From an uncultured Bacteroidia bacterium (lineage in GTDB: Bacteria > Bacteroidota > Bacteroidia > Bacteroidales > Prolixibacteraceae), in assembly GCA_903927965.1 (NCBI GenBank), contig CAIYPA010000281.1, positions 1-41,267 of the forward strand: a stretch of DNA of 41,267 nucleotides, written 5' to 3'. Positions 26,289-33,105 of this stretch are shown here, piece after piece. The translations under genes and the position numbers were made by a program. The notes under the pieces are model-generated. The model was not told the DNA's origin, did no database searches, and saw nothing but the letters and a program-made list of their open reading frames with translations. The first letter of the stretch is position 1, and every line of letters starts with the position of its first letter.

Positions 26289-27182
26289 ATGTTAAGCACT
26301 GCAATCATATTACCTGGCGAGTCAGGAATGCTCCCGATAAGTTCACTCCATTCAATTGAAGGGGTGGAATGGGAAGGTATTTTCTACTCAGGCAAAAAGC
26401 AAAACCACCCAATTACGAAGGCTTCAATTTTCTCATCTCCCGAAATAATGCCCAGGTTGTGTGATTTACTCATTGTTATCGATCCCTATTTTTGCAATTT
26501 CGATTACTTATCGTTTGCCATCAGAAACGGGTGCCATCTGTTCCTTTCAGATAAATTAAGACTAACAATTGAAGAACGGAGCCAGTTGATCCATCTTGCC
26601 AACGAAGGGGGAACTTACATTCAGGTCCAGAACGACTTCCTTTTCCACCCTTTTCAGGAAAAAATCAAATCCCAAACAAACCGAACCTGTTTCATTGAGG
26701 CCTTACAATCAGCCCCATCACAACCTTACCGACTGAATGAGTTCCTTTTAAACAATCTGTTAATGATCCTGAGGGCTGCAGACTCACAGCTCCATAAGTT
26801 CAGTGTTTTCTGCGGGACAATCCCATTGAGCCAGCCCGATATTTTGAATGTCCACATCCAGTTTAAGAACGCCTCTGTGGCATCGTTAACGCTCAAGTTT
26901 ATAGAACAGCACCCATCGCACATTCTATCCATTTATACAAATGGGGAAATTACCACATTTGATTTTGTGCATGATAAAATCGACCATTATCCGGTAAAGG
27001 AAACACATGGCCCCATATCGAAAAGTTCGCCCGATCCATTACAGGAACAGATTGCCGATTTTGTGAGGAACATTGCTGGAAAAAACAATCCGGGATTCAG
27101 CCTTCACGACGAGATCCAGGTATTTCAATTGATCGAAAAAATAAAGGAAAAAATTGAATTGCAATCGTTTAAGCTACAGTAG
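26289..27182 (+). CDS. Degenerate Gfo/Idh/MocA oxidoreductase-like protein
   Basis: This 297-residue protein is not confidently recognised. DLLIVIDPYFCNFDYLSFAI and RNGCHLFLSDKLRLTIEERS, then LIHLANEGGTYIQVQNDFLF, follow the pattern of the Gfo/Idh/MocA family (a strand ending in TP, an AL-x-x-GKHV-EKP motif, then a helix and strand). The catalytic E-K-P is replaced by S-D-K, and the N-terminal nucleotide-binding G-x-G-x-x-G is absent (LPGESGMLPIS instead). The C-terminal half (LNEFLLNNLLMILRAA, then strands and a helix ending EIQVFQLIEKIKEKIE) also fits loosely. It may have lost NAD binding and serve another role. It may be leaderless. Confidence 0.45.
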   Translation: MLSTAIILPGESGMLPISSLHSIEGVEWEGIFYSGKKQNHPITKASIFSSPEIMPRLCDLLIVIDPYFCNFDYLSFAIRNGCHLFLSDKLRLTIEERSQLIHLANEGGTYIQVQNDFLFHPFQEKIKSQTNRTCFIEALQSAPSQPYRLNEFLLNNLLMILRAADSQLHKFSVFCGTIPLSQPDILNVHIQFKNASVASLTLKFIEQHPSHILSIYTNGEITTFDFVHDKIDHYPVKETHGPISKSSPDPLQEQIADFVRNIAGKNNPGFSLHDEIQVFQLIEKIKEKIELQSFKLQ

Positions 27183-27290
27183 GGCGGGGAGAATTAATAA
27201 TTAAAGAATTAAAAATGAAGAATGGAAAGAGGATGGGGAGACTTGGAGAGGGAGTAAAGGGGAGAAACGGAGACAAGAGACCTGATGATT
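27183..27290. repeat. Purine-rich intergenic repeats
   Basis: The stretch has AATTAATAATTAAAGAATTA, then GAAGAATGGAAAGAGGATGG, then GGAGACTTGGAGAGG and GAAACGGAGACAAGAGACC. The last part shares GAAACGGAGAC with the gcvP hairpin (11531-11541). It is intergenic with no gene, and together with the block at 27315-27420 fills the gap between two genes on the same strand. Confidence 0.55.
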
Positions 27291-27314
27291 AATATATGTA
27301 CTTCCAGTTTAAGT

Positions 27315-27420
27315 ACGATCAAGCCAGTTGCCAGTTGCTAGCCGCTTTCGATTAATGGAATACGGTCATTGCGTCCGCACGATCAAGCCAGCCGCCAGTT
27401 GCCAGTTGCCAGCCGCTTTT
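27315..27420. repeat. Direct repeats of GCCAGTT type in an intergenic gap
   Basis: Two copies of a unit starting ACGATCAAGCCAG and ending GCCGCTTT (27315-27348 and 27379-27419) flank ~30 bases of other sequence. Inside each is the short tandem GCCAGTTGCCAGTTGC; the second copy has one extra unit. No gene is present. Confidence 0.6.
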
Positions 27421-27457
27421 ATTGAGAATCAAATTTAAAGATTAAAATAGTATTAAA

Positions 27458-27850
27458 ATGAAAATCAATCATATAGGAATCTGGACCAATCACTTGGAAG
27501 AATTACGCGAATTCTATTGCACCTATTTTGGAGCAAAATCGAACGAAAAATATGTCAATCAGGTAAAGCAGTTTTCCTCCTATTTCCTGACCTTTGAAAC
27601 CGGGGGGTGCAGCCTTGAACTCATGAATAAACCAAACTTGTTGAGTCCTGATATACTAATGCTAAATAACCTGGTTGGATTGGCACATTTTGCCTTTTCT
27701 GTTGGCTCAAAGGAGGAGGTCGATTCAATCACGGAACGTTTCAGGCAAACCGGTTATCCAATCTACAGCGAACCCAGGTTTACCGGGGACGGGTTTTACG
27801 AGAGTGCCATCAAGGATCCAGATTGTAATATCGTGGAGATTACGATTTGA
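27458..27850 (+). CDS. VOC (vicinal oxygen chelate) family protein
   Basis: This 130-residue single-domain glyoxalase/bleomycin-resistance/dioxygenase-like protein starts MKINHIGIWTNHLEELREFY, with TYFGAKSNEKY following. The metal-site pattern is His at 5 (MKINHIG), a later Glu in CSLELMNKP, His in LAHFAFSVGSKEEVDS and Glu in DCNIVEITI. The fold order, with two paired beta-alpha-beta-beta-beta halves, is clear. Members chelate a metal for varied reactions, so the substrate is open. It lies alone after the repeat-rich gap. Confidence 0.85.
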   Translation: MKINHIGIWTNHLEELREFYCTYFGAKSNEKYVNQVKQFSSYFLTFETGGCSLELMNKPNLLSPDILMLNNLVGLAHFAFSVGSKEEVDSITERFRQTGYPIYSEPRFTGDGFYESAIKDPDCNIVEITI

Positions 27851-27960
27851 TATTGAAAGTACTAACTAGAAGAAACGCCTAGCTGTTACAGTGCAAAAAA
27901 GTGGTCCGTAAATCACAATCTTAGAAGATTTTACTTTGGGATTGTCCCTACGAATCAAAC

Positions 27961-28017
27961 GACTGTATGATAAAGGGTTAGCAGTGGCAATCTGTTTGGT
28001 GCGGCAATCCTATGTTT
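27961..28017 (+). repeat. Repeat Y, copy 1
   Basis: A 57-base segment contains GGTTAGCAG and TTTGGTG-GGCAATCC. It aligns without gaps to 28384-28440 at roughly 70 percent identity. It is the upstream end of the presumed first unit. Confidence 0.6.
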
Positions 28018-28162
28018 GAAGTACTTTCAAAACATTGTTTTTGGCGCGGTGCCTCTTAGTTTGGGATTGCTTTTCCGATAAATCGGAACAAGTCGTCGTG
28101 CAGATGATTCCATTTCAAATGTAGAATGTGCTGCACTCCGTGCAATGACAGGTCATGAGGGT

Positions 28163-28260
28163 GAAAGTGCCGTTTTGTTGTTTGTTATGTCCCTCCAACT
28201 TTTAAAACTTTATGGCACACTCCGCAATTTTGCTTGTTTTCCCAAGGCGTTGACATTGGG
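28163..28260 (+). repeat. Repeat X, copy 1
   Basis: A ~98-base segment begins GAAAGTGCCG, contains CAACTTTT-AAACTTT-TGGC and CAATTTT-TTGTTTTCC, and ends AAGGCGTTG with flanking TTGGGTTAGG. It matches 29135-29231 at roughly 75-80 percent with small gaps. Confidence 0.65.
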
Positions 28261-28383
28261 TTAGGGTATGCTGGGGCCTACAGCCTGTTGACCGTGCCGG
28301 GATGGTGATGGTGCAAAACAAAATGGTTTGCAATGAATTTGTGATGAAAGTCTCACTCTCTGAACTGTCATTGAGATCCAATC

Positions 28384-28440
28384 GGCTGTATATTAAATGG
28401 TTAGCAGGTTTATAGTGTTTGGTGTGGCAATCCCACTTTC
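28384..28440 (+). repeat. Repeat Y, copy 2
   Basis: Second copy of the 57-base Y segment (see copy 1 at 27961). It sits just upstream of the promoter of the DUF4160-DUF2442 gene pair. Confidence 0.6.
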
Positions 28441-28461
28441 ACAGTAGGTTAAAATCAATAT

Positions 28462-28496
28462 TTTGTCCACCAAAGAATAAAAAAAATGTAACTTTG
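28462..28496 (+). promoter_or_regulatory. Predicted promoter of the DUF4160-DUF2442 pair
   Basis: TTTG (28462-28465) and TAACTTTG (28489-28496) match the Bacteroidota -33 and -7 elements, with a 23-base gap that is slightly long. The start codon follows 25 bases after the -7 element. Confidence 0.6.
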
Positions 28497-28521
28497 CATA
28501 AATTACATAAAAAGAAATGTT

Positions 28522-28785
28522 ATGCCAGAAATTAGTCGATTTTATGGATTGATTATCTATATGTATCCAAAAGATCATTTTCCACCTCATTTGCATGCAA
28601 AATATGGTGAGGACTGGGCTGAAATTTCGATTACTACAGGTGAAATCATCGTTGGTAAATTGCCTAAAAGGGCAATGAGATTGGTGGAAGATTGGATTGA
28701 ATTGCACACAAACGAATTATTGGAAAATTGGAAAGAGAGCCTGAGTGAGAATCCTAATTTCAAAAAAATAGAACCTTTAAATTAA
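28522..28785 (+). CDS. DUF4160 domain-containing protein
   Basis: This 87-residue protein is a clear DUF4160 member: MPEISRFYGLIIYMYPKDHF, then PPHLHAKYGEDWAEISI with the conserved P-P-H-x-H (about residues 21-25), then GEIIVGKLPKRAMRLVEDWI. DUF4160 genes are repeatedly paired with DUF2442 genes, and the pair has been proposed as a toxin-antitoxin-like module; the biochemical role is not established. The partner starts 7 bases downstream. The pair has its own predicted promoter and lies between repeat copies, typical of a transferable cassette. Confidence 0.88.
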   Translation: MPEISRFYGLIIYMYPKDHFPPHLHAKYGEDWAEISITTGEIIVGKLPKRAMRLVEDWIELHTNELLENWKESLSENPNFKKIEPLN

Positions 28786-28792
28786 TACTGCC

Positions 28793-29053
28793 ATGATGCA
28801 TTTAATAAAAGAAATAAAAGAGGTAAATAATTTTGAGTTGCTGTTACTTTTCAATAACAATGAAATCCGTAAAGTAAATCTGGAACCCAAATTAATAGAA
28901 TGGACGACTTCACCACAAAGCAAATTCGGTCAATTATTAAACCTTTCCTTTTTCAAAACTATTCGGTTGGACAGTGAGATGGAAACTGTGGTATGGGACA
29001 ATGGTATTGATTTATGTCCCAATGTTTTATACGAAATGAGCCAATCTTCATAA
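28793..29053 (+). CDS. DUF2442 domain-containing protein
   Basis: This 86-residue protein matches DUF2442: IKEIKEVNNFELLLLFNNNE with strand-rich start, then FKTIRLDSEMETVVWDNGID followed by LCPNVLYE, the conserved W-x-N-G-x-D-L-x-P-x-x-L/Y motif. It is cotranscribed with the DUF4160 gene. DUF2442 proteins are the usual partner of DUF4160 proteins, possibly as antitoxin or regulator; this is not proven. It could start at either of two adjacent ATG codons. Confidence 0.88.
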   Translation: MMHLIKEIKEVNNFELLLLFNNNEIRKVNLEPKLIEWTTSPQSKFGQLLNLSFFKTIRLDSEMETVVWDNGIDLCPNVLYEMSQSS

Positions 29054-29134
29054 TTATTTACCCGAACACCAAGTTTGGAACGATTTCAAATTTTGTCCCG
29101 TTCTGTATTACGCTCAATATCCGATCCTGAGCGA

Positions 29135-29231
29135 GAAAGTGCCGTAATATTGTTTGTGTTCCCCCAACTTTTGAAACTTTGTGGCGCAATCCTCAATTTT
29201 GATTGTTTTCCAAAGGCGTTGCTAATGGGGT
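29135..29231 (+). repeat. Repeat X, copy 2
   Basis: Second copy of the ~98-base X segment (first at 28163). It follows the DUF2442 gene by 81 bases. The TTGGGTTAGG trailer that abuts copy 1 is separated from copy 2 by about 30 extra bases. Confidence 0.65.
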
Positions 29232-29368
29232 GTTGTTTCATCGTTTCCCAAACCGTTGCGGTTGGGTTAGGTTAAGCATGAGCAGTATCGAAGCGTTTCA
29301 AGATTTTTAGGATTTAGCGGTTGCGGCTACTTTGCGCCAATATTTTGGAAAGAGCCTGCGGGTCATGC

Positions 29369-29405
29369 GATTTCCAATCGCATTAGTTCACTTCGATTGG
29401 AAATC
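29369..29405. repeat. 12-bp inverted repeat with nested palindrome
   Basis: GATTTCCAATCG (29369-29380) pairs perfectly with CGATTGGAAATC (29394-29405) around 13 bases. The left part also folds by itself as GCGATT-TCC-AATCGC (29367-29381). Confidence 0.55.
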
Positions 29406-29566
29406 AAAGGACCCTATCGTGCCTAACCATGCTGTTGCGTTTTTAGGCTATGCTCCGGAATCGATTTCAAACTCCTTCTGCATTCACCACTAATAGGGCC
29501 GTATACCCCGAATTTATGTTCGTTCCAATCATCTACGTTGCCGATTAAAAGGTCTTGAATAGAGGG

Positions 29567-29623
29567 CAAAAAAGAGTTTCATAAAATCCTAATATTGAAA
29601 TTTAGGATTTTATGAAACTCTTT
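29567..29623 (-). terminator. Strong 22-bp hairpin terminator after the 108-residue gene
   Basis: The arms 29571-29592 and 29602-29623 are a perfect 22-bp inverted repeat (left arm opens AAAGAGTTTCATAAAATCC) with a 9-base loop. On the minus strand the stem runs into a T-rich tail (from 29576 leftward). It lies 54 bases past the stop of the gene at 29678. Confidence 0.8.
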
Positions 29624-29677
29624 AAATATAAAATAGATAGACTAGACCCTAAAGCTAATCCAACTTAAAAAATCAAG

Positions 29678-30004
29678 CTATTTCTTTACAAATTCCCAAT
29701 ATTCATCCACAATCTCTGTTGTGTATTGCTCCCAGTAAGCAGGGGAAACCTTCTTGCCATCAGCTGTCTTTAACGACATTTCATATACGGCAATTACCGG
29801 ATTGAACACCAGATCGGTAACACCTAAAGTATAGGTTGCCGGAGCTTCGACGGCGTGAGCCTCTTCCACAACAATCACTTCAAAATGATTAAATTCCAGT
29901 AATTCCTTTAAAAAATCCCGACGCAACGAGGTTAGCCCTTTTTCAACAATAGTGCAGCGTGTACCAGCGATCTCCTCAACGATATGTTTAGCTTTTAAAG
30001 TCAT
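29678..30004 (-). CDS. Conserved-looking hypothetical protein (108 aa)
   Basis: I do not recognise this protein. It is small and soluble-looking, with alternating strands and helices: HIVEEIAGTRCTIVEKGLTS, RRDFLKELLEFNHFEVIVVE, then TLGVTDLVFNPVIAVYEMSL and KKVSPAYWEQYTTEIVDEYW. No membrane segment, signal or metal-binding cysteine cluster is seen. It lies 110 bases downstream of nuoN on the same strand, so it may be read through from the nuo operon, and it ends at a strong terminator. The D-x-V-F-N-P-V-I-A-x-Y stretch looks conserved-like but no family is claimed. Confidence 0.65.
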   Translation of the reverse strand: MTLKAKHIVEEIAGTRCTIVEKGLTSLRRDFLKELLEFNHFEVIVVEEAHAVEAPATYTLGVTDLVFNPVIAVYEMSLKTADGKKVSPAYWEQYTTEIVDEYWEFVKK

Positions 30005-30066
30005 GATCTTTCGTATTTACTCTTTCTATAAACTATATAACCATCATTATAATAGGCCTTTACTTT

Positions 30067-30114
30067 ATGACTGGAAATGCCCCATGCTCCCAGCTCCATG
30101 CCCTTAGCCCGCAT
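30067..30114. repeat. C-rich low-complexity repeat in the gap after nuoN
   Basis: Within the gap after nuoN lies CCCCATGCTCCCAGCTCCAT followed by GCCC, a pyrimidine-biased pattern like the other intergenic low-complexity repeats. It is non-coding. Confidence 0.4.
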
Positions 30115-31542
30115 CTATTGCATAATCCCGTAACTCAGACTACTGATGATTTCATAAACCTTGGCCCAGAAACCGAGGAAGAAAATGCCCAACCCTGCAA
30201 TCAACAGCCCAGCCCTTGTAGCCAAGTCGCTTTTGAAAAAGGCCAATGGCGTTTCATTCTTGTTGATAAACATTGCTTTCACAACAAGCAGGTAATAATA
30301 CAATGAAATGGTAGCATTTAAAACTGCGATAAAGACCAACCAGTAATAACCGCCCGATGCTGCTGATGCAAAAAGGAAGAACTTTCCGAAGAAACCTGCA
30401 ACCGGAGGAATACCTGCCAAAGAAAACAAGGAAAGCATCATCAACAAGCTCAGTTTCGGATTGGTCCGGTAGAGACCGTCATAATCATCCATCGACTCTT
30501 TGCCGGTAACTGTCGAAATAGCCGAAACCACGCCGAACGCACCAAGGTTCGAGAAGATGTAAACCAAAACGAAGTAGATCACGGAGGTCATCCCCATTAC
30601 ATTGCCACCTAAAATACCAAGAAGGATAAAACCTGCCTGGGCAATCGATGAAAATGCAAGGAACCGTTTCATGTTTTTCTGGCGCATCGCAAATAAGTTA
30701 CCGACTGTCATGGTCAAGACAGCAATCAGGTAGAGGATATTCTTATAAACCGCTGCAAGTGAACTAAATACAGTGAACATCACAATAATCAGGATAAAAG
30801 CTGCTGCTCCTTTGGAAATAACAGAAAGATAGGAAGTTACGTTAATCGGTGCACCTTCGTAAACATCAGCTGTCCACAAGTGGAAAGGTACCAACGAAAT
30901 TTTGAACGACATTCCACTAAAGAAGAAAATAAACGCAAGCAACTGTAGTGGTGTATTTGCATAAACTTTGGTGATCGTATCAAAATAAATAGAACCTGTT
31001 GAACCATAGATCATTGAAATCCCAAACAAAAGGATACCGGAAGAGAGAGCCGAGCTAAGAATCAATTTGATCCCAGCTTCTGCAGACTTTGTCTGATGAT
31101 GTGTATAAGCGGCCAAGGCTGCAACTGGAATTGTAGCGAGTTCCAAACCCAAATAGAACATTAAAAAATCGCCCGAGGAGATCATAAAGTTCATCCCGAT
31201 CAGGGTAGAGAAAAGCAGGATAAAATACTCGCTTATTTTCTCCCTGTTCTCTTCTTTCTTTAACCAGGTAACAGATTGCAGAAGAATGATAAACACGCCG
31301 ATATTCAGGATATTTTTCATCATGATCAGCAAAGGGTTCGTCCGGTACATTCCCCCAAAGAGGGTATTCGATCCTTCGGGGATAAATCCTACCAACAAAT
31401 TCACGAAGAACAACCCGAGTGTGATCGGTATGATGTAATGCTTGTGCCTGTTATGAAGGTTCAGATCAATTATGAGTACAACCAATGCCAGCAATGTGAG
31501 CATCAGTTCATGTCTCATGGTCAGAAAATCGTTAAAGTTCAT
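30115..31542 (-). CDS. nuoN: NADH-quinone oxidoreductase-like subunit N
   Basis: This 475-residue antiporter-like membrane subunit of complex I has about 14 hydrophobic helices. The start chosen is the ATG at 31542 (MNFNDFLTMRHELMLTLLAL); the open frame begins three codons earlier with TTG. The conserved proton-path lysine and glutamate regions are seen in FYLGLELATIPVAALAAYTH and LVPFHLWTADVYEGAPINVT, plus LAGIPPVAGFFGKFFLF near the end. It is the last gene of the operon, with a 33-base gap from nuoM. The protein is intact. Confidence 0.94.
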   Translation of the reverse strand: MNFNDFLTMRHELMLTLLALVVLIIDLNLHNRHKHYIIPITLGLFFVNLLVGFIPEGSNTLFGGMYRTNPLLIMMKNILNIGVFIILLQSVTWLKKEENREKISEYFILLFSTLIGMNFMISSGDFLMFYLGLELATIPVAALAAYTHHQTKSAEAGIKLILSSALSSGILLFGISMIYGSTGSIYFDTITKVYANTPLQLLAFIFFFSGMSFKISLVPFHLWTADVYEGAPINVTSYLSVISKGAAAFILIIVMFTVFSSLAAVYKNILYLIAVLTMTVGNLFAMRQKNMKRFLAFSSIAQAGFILLGILGGNVMGMTSVIYFVLVYIFSNLGAFGVVSAISTVTGKESMDDYDGLYRTNPKLSLLMMLSLFSLAGIPPVAGFFGKFFLFASAASGGYYWLVFIAVLNATISLYYYLLVVKAMFINKNETPLAFFKSDLATRAGLLIAGLGIFFLGFWAKVYEIISSLSYGIMQ

Positions 31543-31575
31543 ATAATGCAAACTTATTAAACTGAATAATTCGAT

Positions 31576-33090
31576 TTAAAACAAACTCGTTATTTGAATG
31601 GACGAAAGCCTTTCAACAATCGGTGCAAGACTGAAATTAATCATATTGGAGAGCCACAGTGGAGCCATCCCGATGGCTGTAATGGCCAAAACCAGCGAAA
31701 TGGTCGAAATCCTTTCATACCACTTAGCATCAGTTAGTTCAAGGAAATGGTGATCTTTGATAGGTCCCAGTAATAGGATTCCTACCACCCTTAAAATGTA
31801 AACTGCGGTTATGACGATCGAAGAAGCAGCAACGATGGTGATCACACGGTGGAAAACATCGGTATGCTGATAAGAACCTATAAAAATGGTCATCTCGGCA
31901 ACAAACCCACTAAACCCTGGCAATCCAAGCGATGCAAGACCTGCGATGACATAAACAACGCCCAAGAATGGGATAACTTTCATCAAACCACCCATTTCGC
32001 CAATGATACGGGTGTGGGTCCTTCCATAAATCATCCCAATCAGAGCAAAGAAAAGTGCTGTCATCAAACCGTGGGAGATCATCTGGATAATGGCACCATT
32101 CATCGCTGTCTGGTTCATCATCAAAACTGCAAACAGTACAAGACCACAGTGGCTTACAGAAGAATAAGCGTTGATGTATTTAAGGTCGGTTTGAACGATG
32201 GCTGAAAATGCCCCGTAAACCACACTAATGGAAGTAAGAATAAGGAAAATCCAGGCTTGTTCGTGGGCAGCTTCCGGCATCAGGAAAATGGCGACCCTAA
32301 ATGCACCGTATCCCCCTAATTTCATCAACACGCCCGCATGCAACATCGAAACGGCTGTTGGCGCTGAAGCGTGACCGTCAGGTGACCATGTGTGGAAAGG
32401 GAAAAGGGCACCAAGAATACCGAAACCGATAAAGGTAAACGGAAACAAGAACCGTTGCATTCCAATTGGAATATTCACTTTGGATATTTCCATGATACTA
32501 AATGTCAAATGATTGGTATCAGGATTTGAGAAGAAGTAAATTCCCAATAATCCAACGAGCAATAAAGCTGAACCCGCCATAAGCATCAAAGTCAGTTTCA
32601 TTGCAGAATACTCTTTAGGACCTGAACCCCAGATTCCAATTAAGATATACATCGGAATTACCGCCACTTCATAAAAAAGGAACATTGTAAAAAGGTCGAG
32701 CGAAATGAAGAAGCCATAAACACCGGTTGCAAGGATGATCAGCGAAATAAAAAATTCACGCGGAAGGTATTCCATTTGCCATGATGCAAAAACTCCGGCA
32801 AACACCACCACACCTGTCAGGCCAATCATTGCCACCGAAATACCATCAACACCAAGCGAGTAATGGATATTTAAAGTTGGGAACCACACCACATCGTAGG
32901 TAAACAACATCGCTGCTGTGTTTCCGGCCGACCGTTCAGCAAGATAGAGGTAAATTAATACCGCTGCCATTATAAGTTGTATTCCCATCCCGATTGCAGA
33001 GGCTAACCGGGCCTGTTTCAGATCTTTGGTCAGCATAATAGCACCGACCGTCAGCATGGGGATTATTACAAATAAATTAAGTATATTCAT
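31576..33090 (-). CDS. nuoM: NADH-quinone oxidoreductase-like subunit M
   Basis: This 504-residue antiporter-like subunit of the membrane arm pumps protons with NuoL and NuoN. Key parts are FYEVAVIPMYILIGIWGSG (Glu of the coupling helix), LFPFHTWSPDGHASAPTAVS and MLHAGVLMKLGGYGAFRVA, and LASLGLPGFSGFVAEMTIFI. The gap to nuoL is only 15 bases, so they are translated from one transcript. The length is normal and no damage is seen. Confidence 0.96.
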   Translation of the reverse strand: MNILNLFVIIPMLTVGAIMLTKDLKQARLASAIGMGIQLIMAAVLIYLYLAERSAGNTAAMLFTYDVVWFPTLNIHYSLGVDGISVAMIGLTGVVVFAGVFASWQMEYLPREFFISLIILATGVYGFFISLDLFTMFLFYEVAVIPMYILIGIWGSGPKEYSAMKLTLMLMAGSALLLVGLLGIYFFSNPDTNHLTFSIMEISKVNIPIGMQRFLFPFTFIGFGILGALFPFHTWSPDGHASAPTAVSMLHAGVLMKLGGYGAFRVAIFLMPEAAHEQAWIFLILTSISVVYGAFSAIVQTDLKYINAYSSVSHCGLVLFAVLMMNQTAMNGAIIQMISHGLMTALFFALIGMIYGRTHTRIIGEMGGLMKVIPFLGVVYVIAGLASLGLPGFSGFVAEMTIFIGSYQHTDVFHRVITIVAASSIVITAVYILRVVGILLLGPIKDHHFLELTDAKWYERISTISLVLAITAIGMAPLWLSNMINFSLAPIVERLSSIQITSLF

Positions 33091-33105
33091 TTCGTATTCA
33101 GTTTC

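Larger units (their letters stand above)
27851..28461. other. Gene-poor region made of repeated segments
   Basis: No credible gene was found in this region. It includes the first copies of the Y and X repeats and the second copy of Y. A small hairpin near 28070-28087 (TTTTCCGATAAATCGGAA) and TGCACTCCGTGCA at 28132-28144 are the only other structures noticed. It reads like an eroded cassette without its cargo. Confidence 0.5.
29054..29566. other. Gene-poor region downstream of the DUF2442 gene
   Basis: No credible gene was found in this stretch. It contains repeat X copy 2, the TTGGGTTAGG motif again (29262-29271), a 12-bp inverted repeat (29369-29405) and an inverted CGCTCA/TGAGCG pair near 29111-29133. 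The short open frames here have no recognisable protein features. Confidence 0.5.

Noticed and set aside
27183-27457. CRISPR array
   Set aside because: Repeats are too few, of uneven length and without regular unique spacers; no cas gene is present.
28163-29450. Integron attC-like sites (GCGTTG, GGTTAGG and GCCTAACC motifs around the X repeats)
   Set aside because: The core-site consensus GTTRRRY and its paired RYYYAAC are not met together at proper spacing, and there is no integrase gene in the window.
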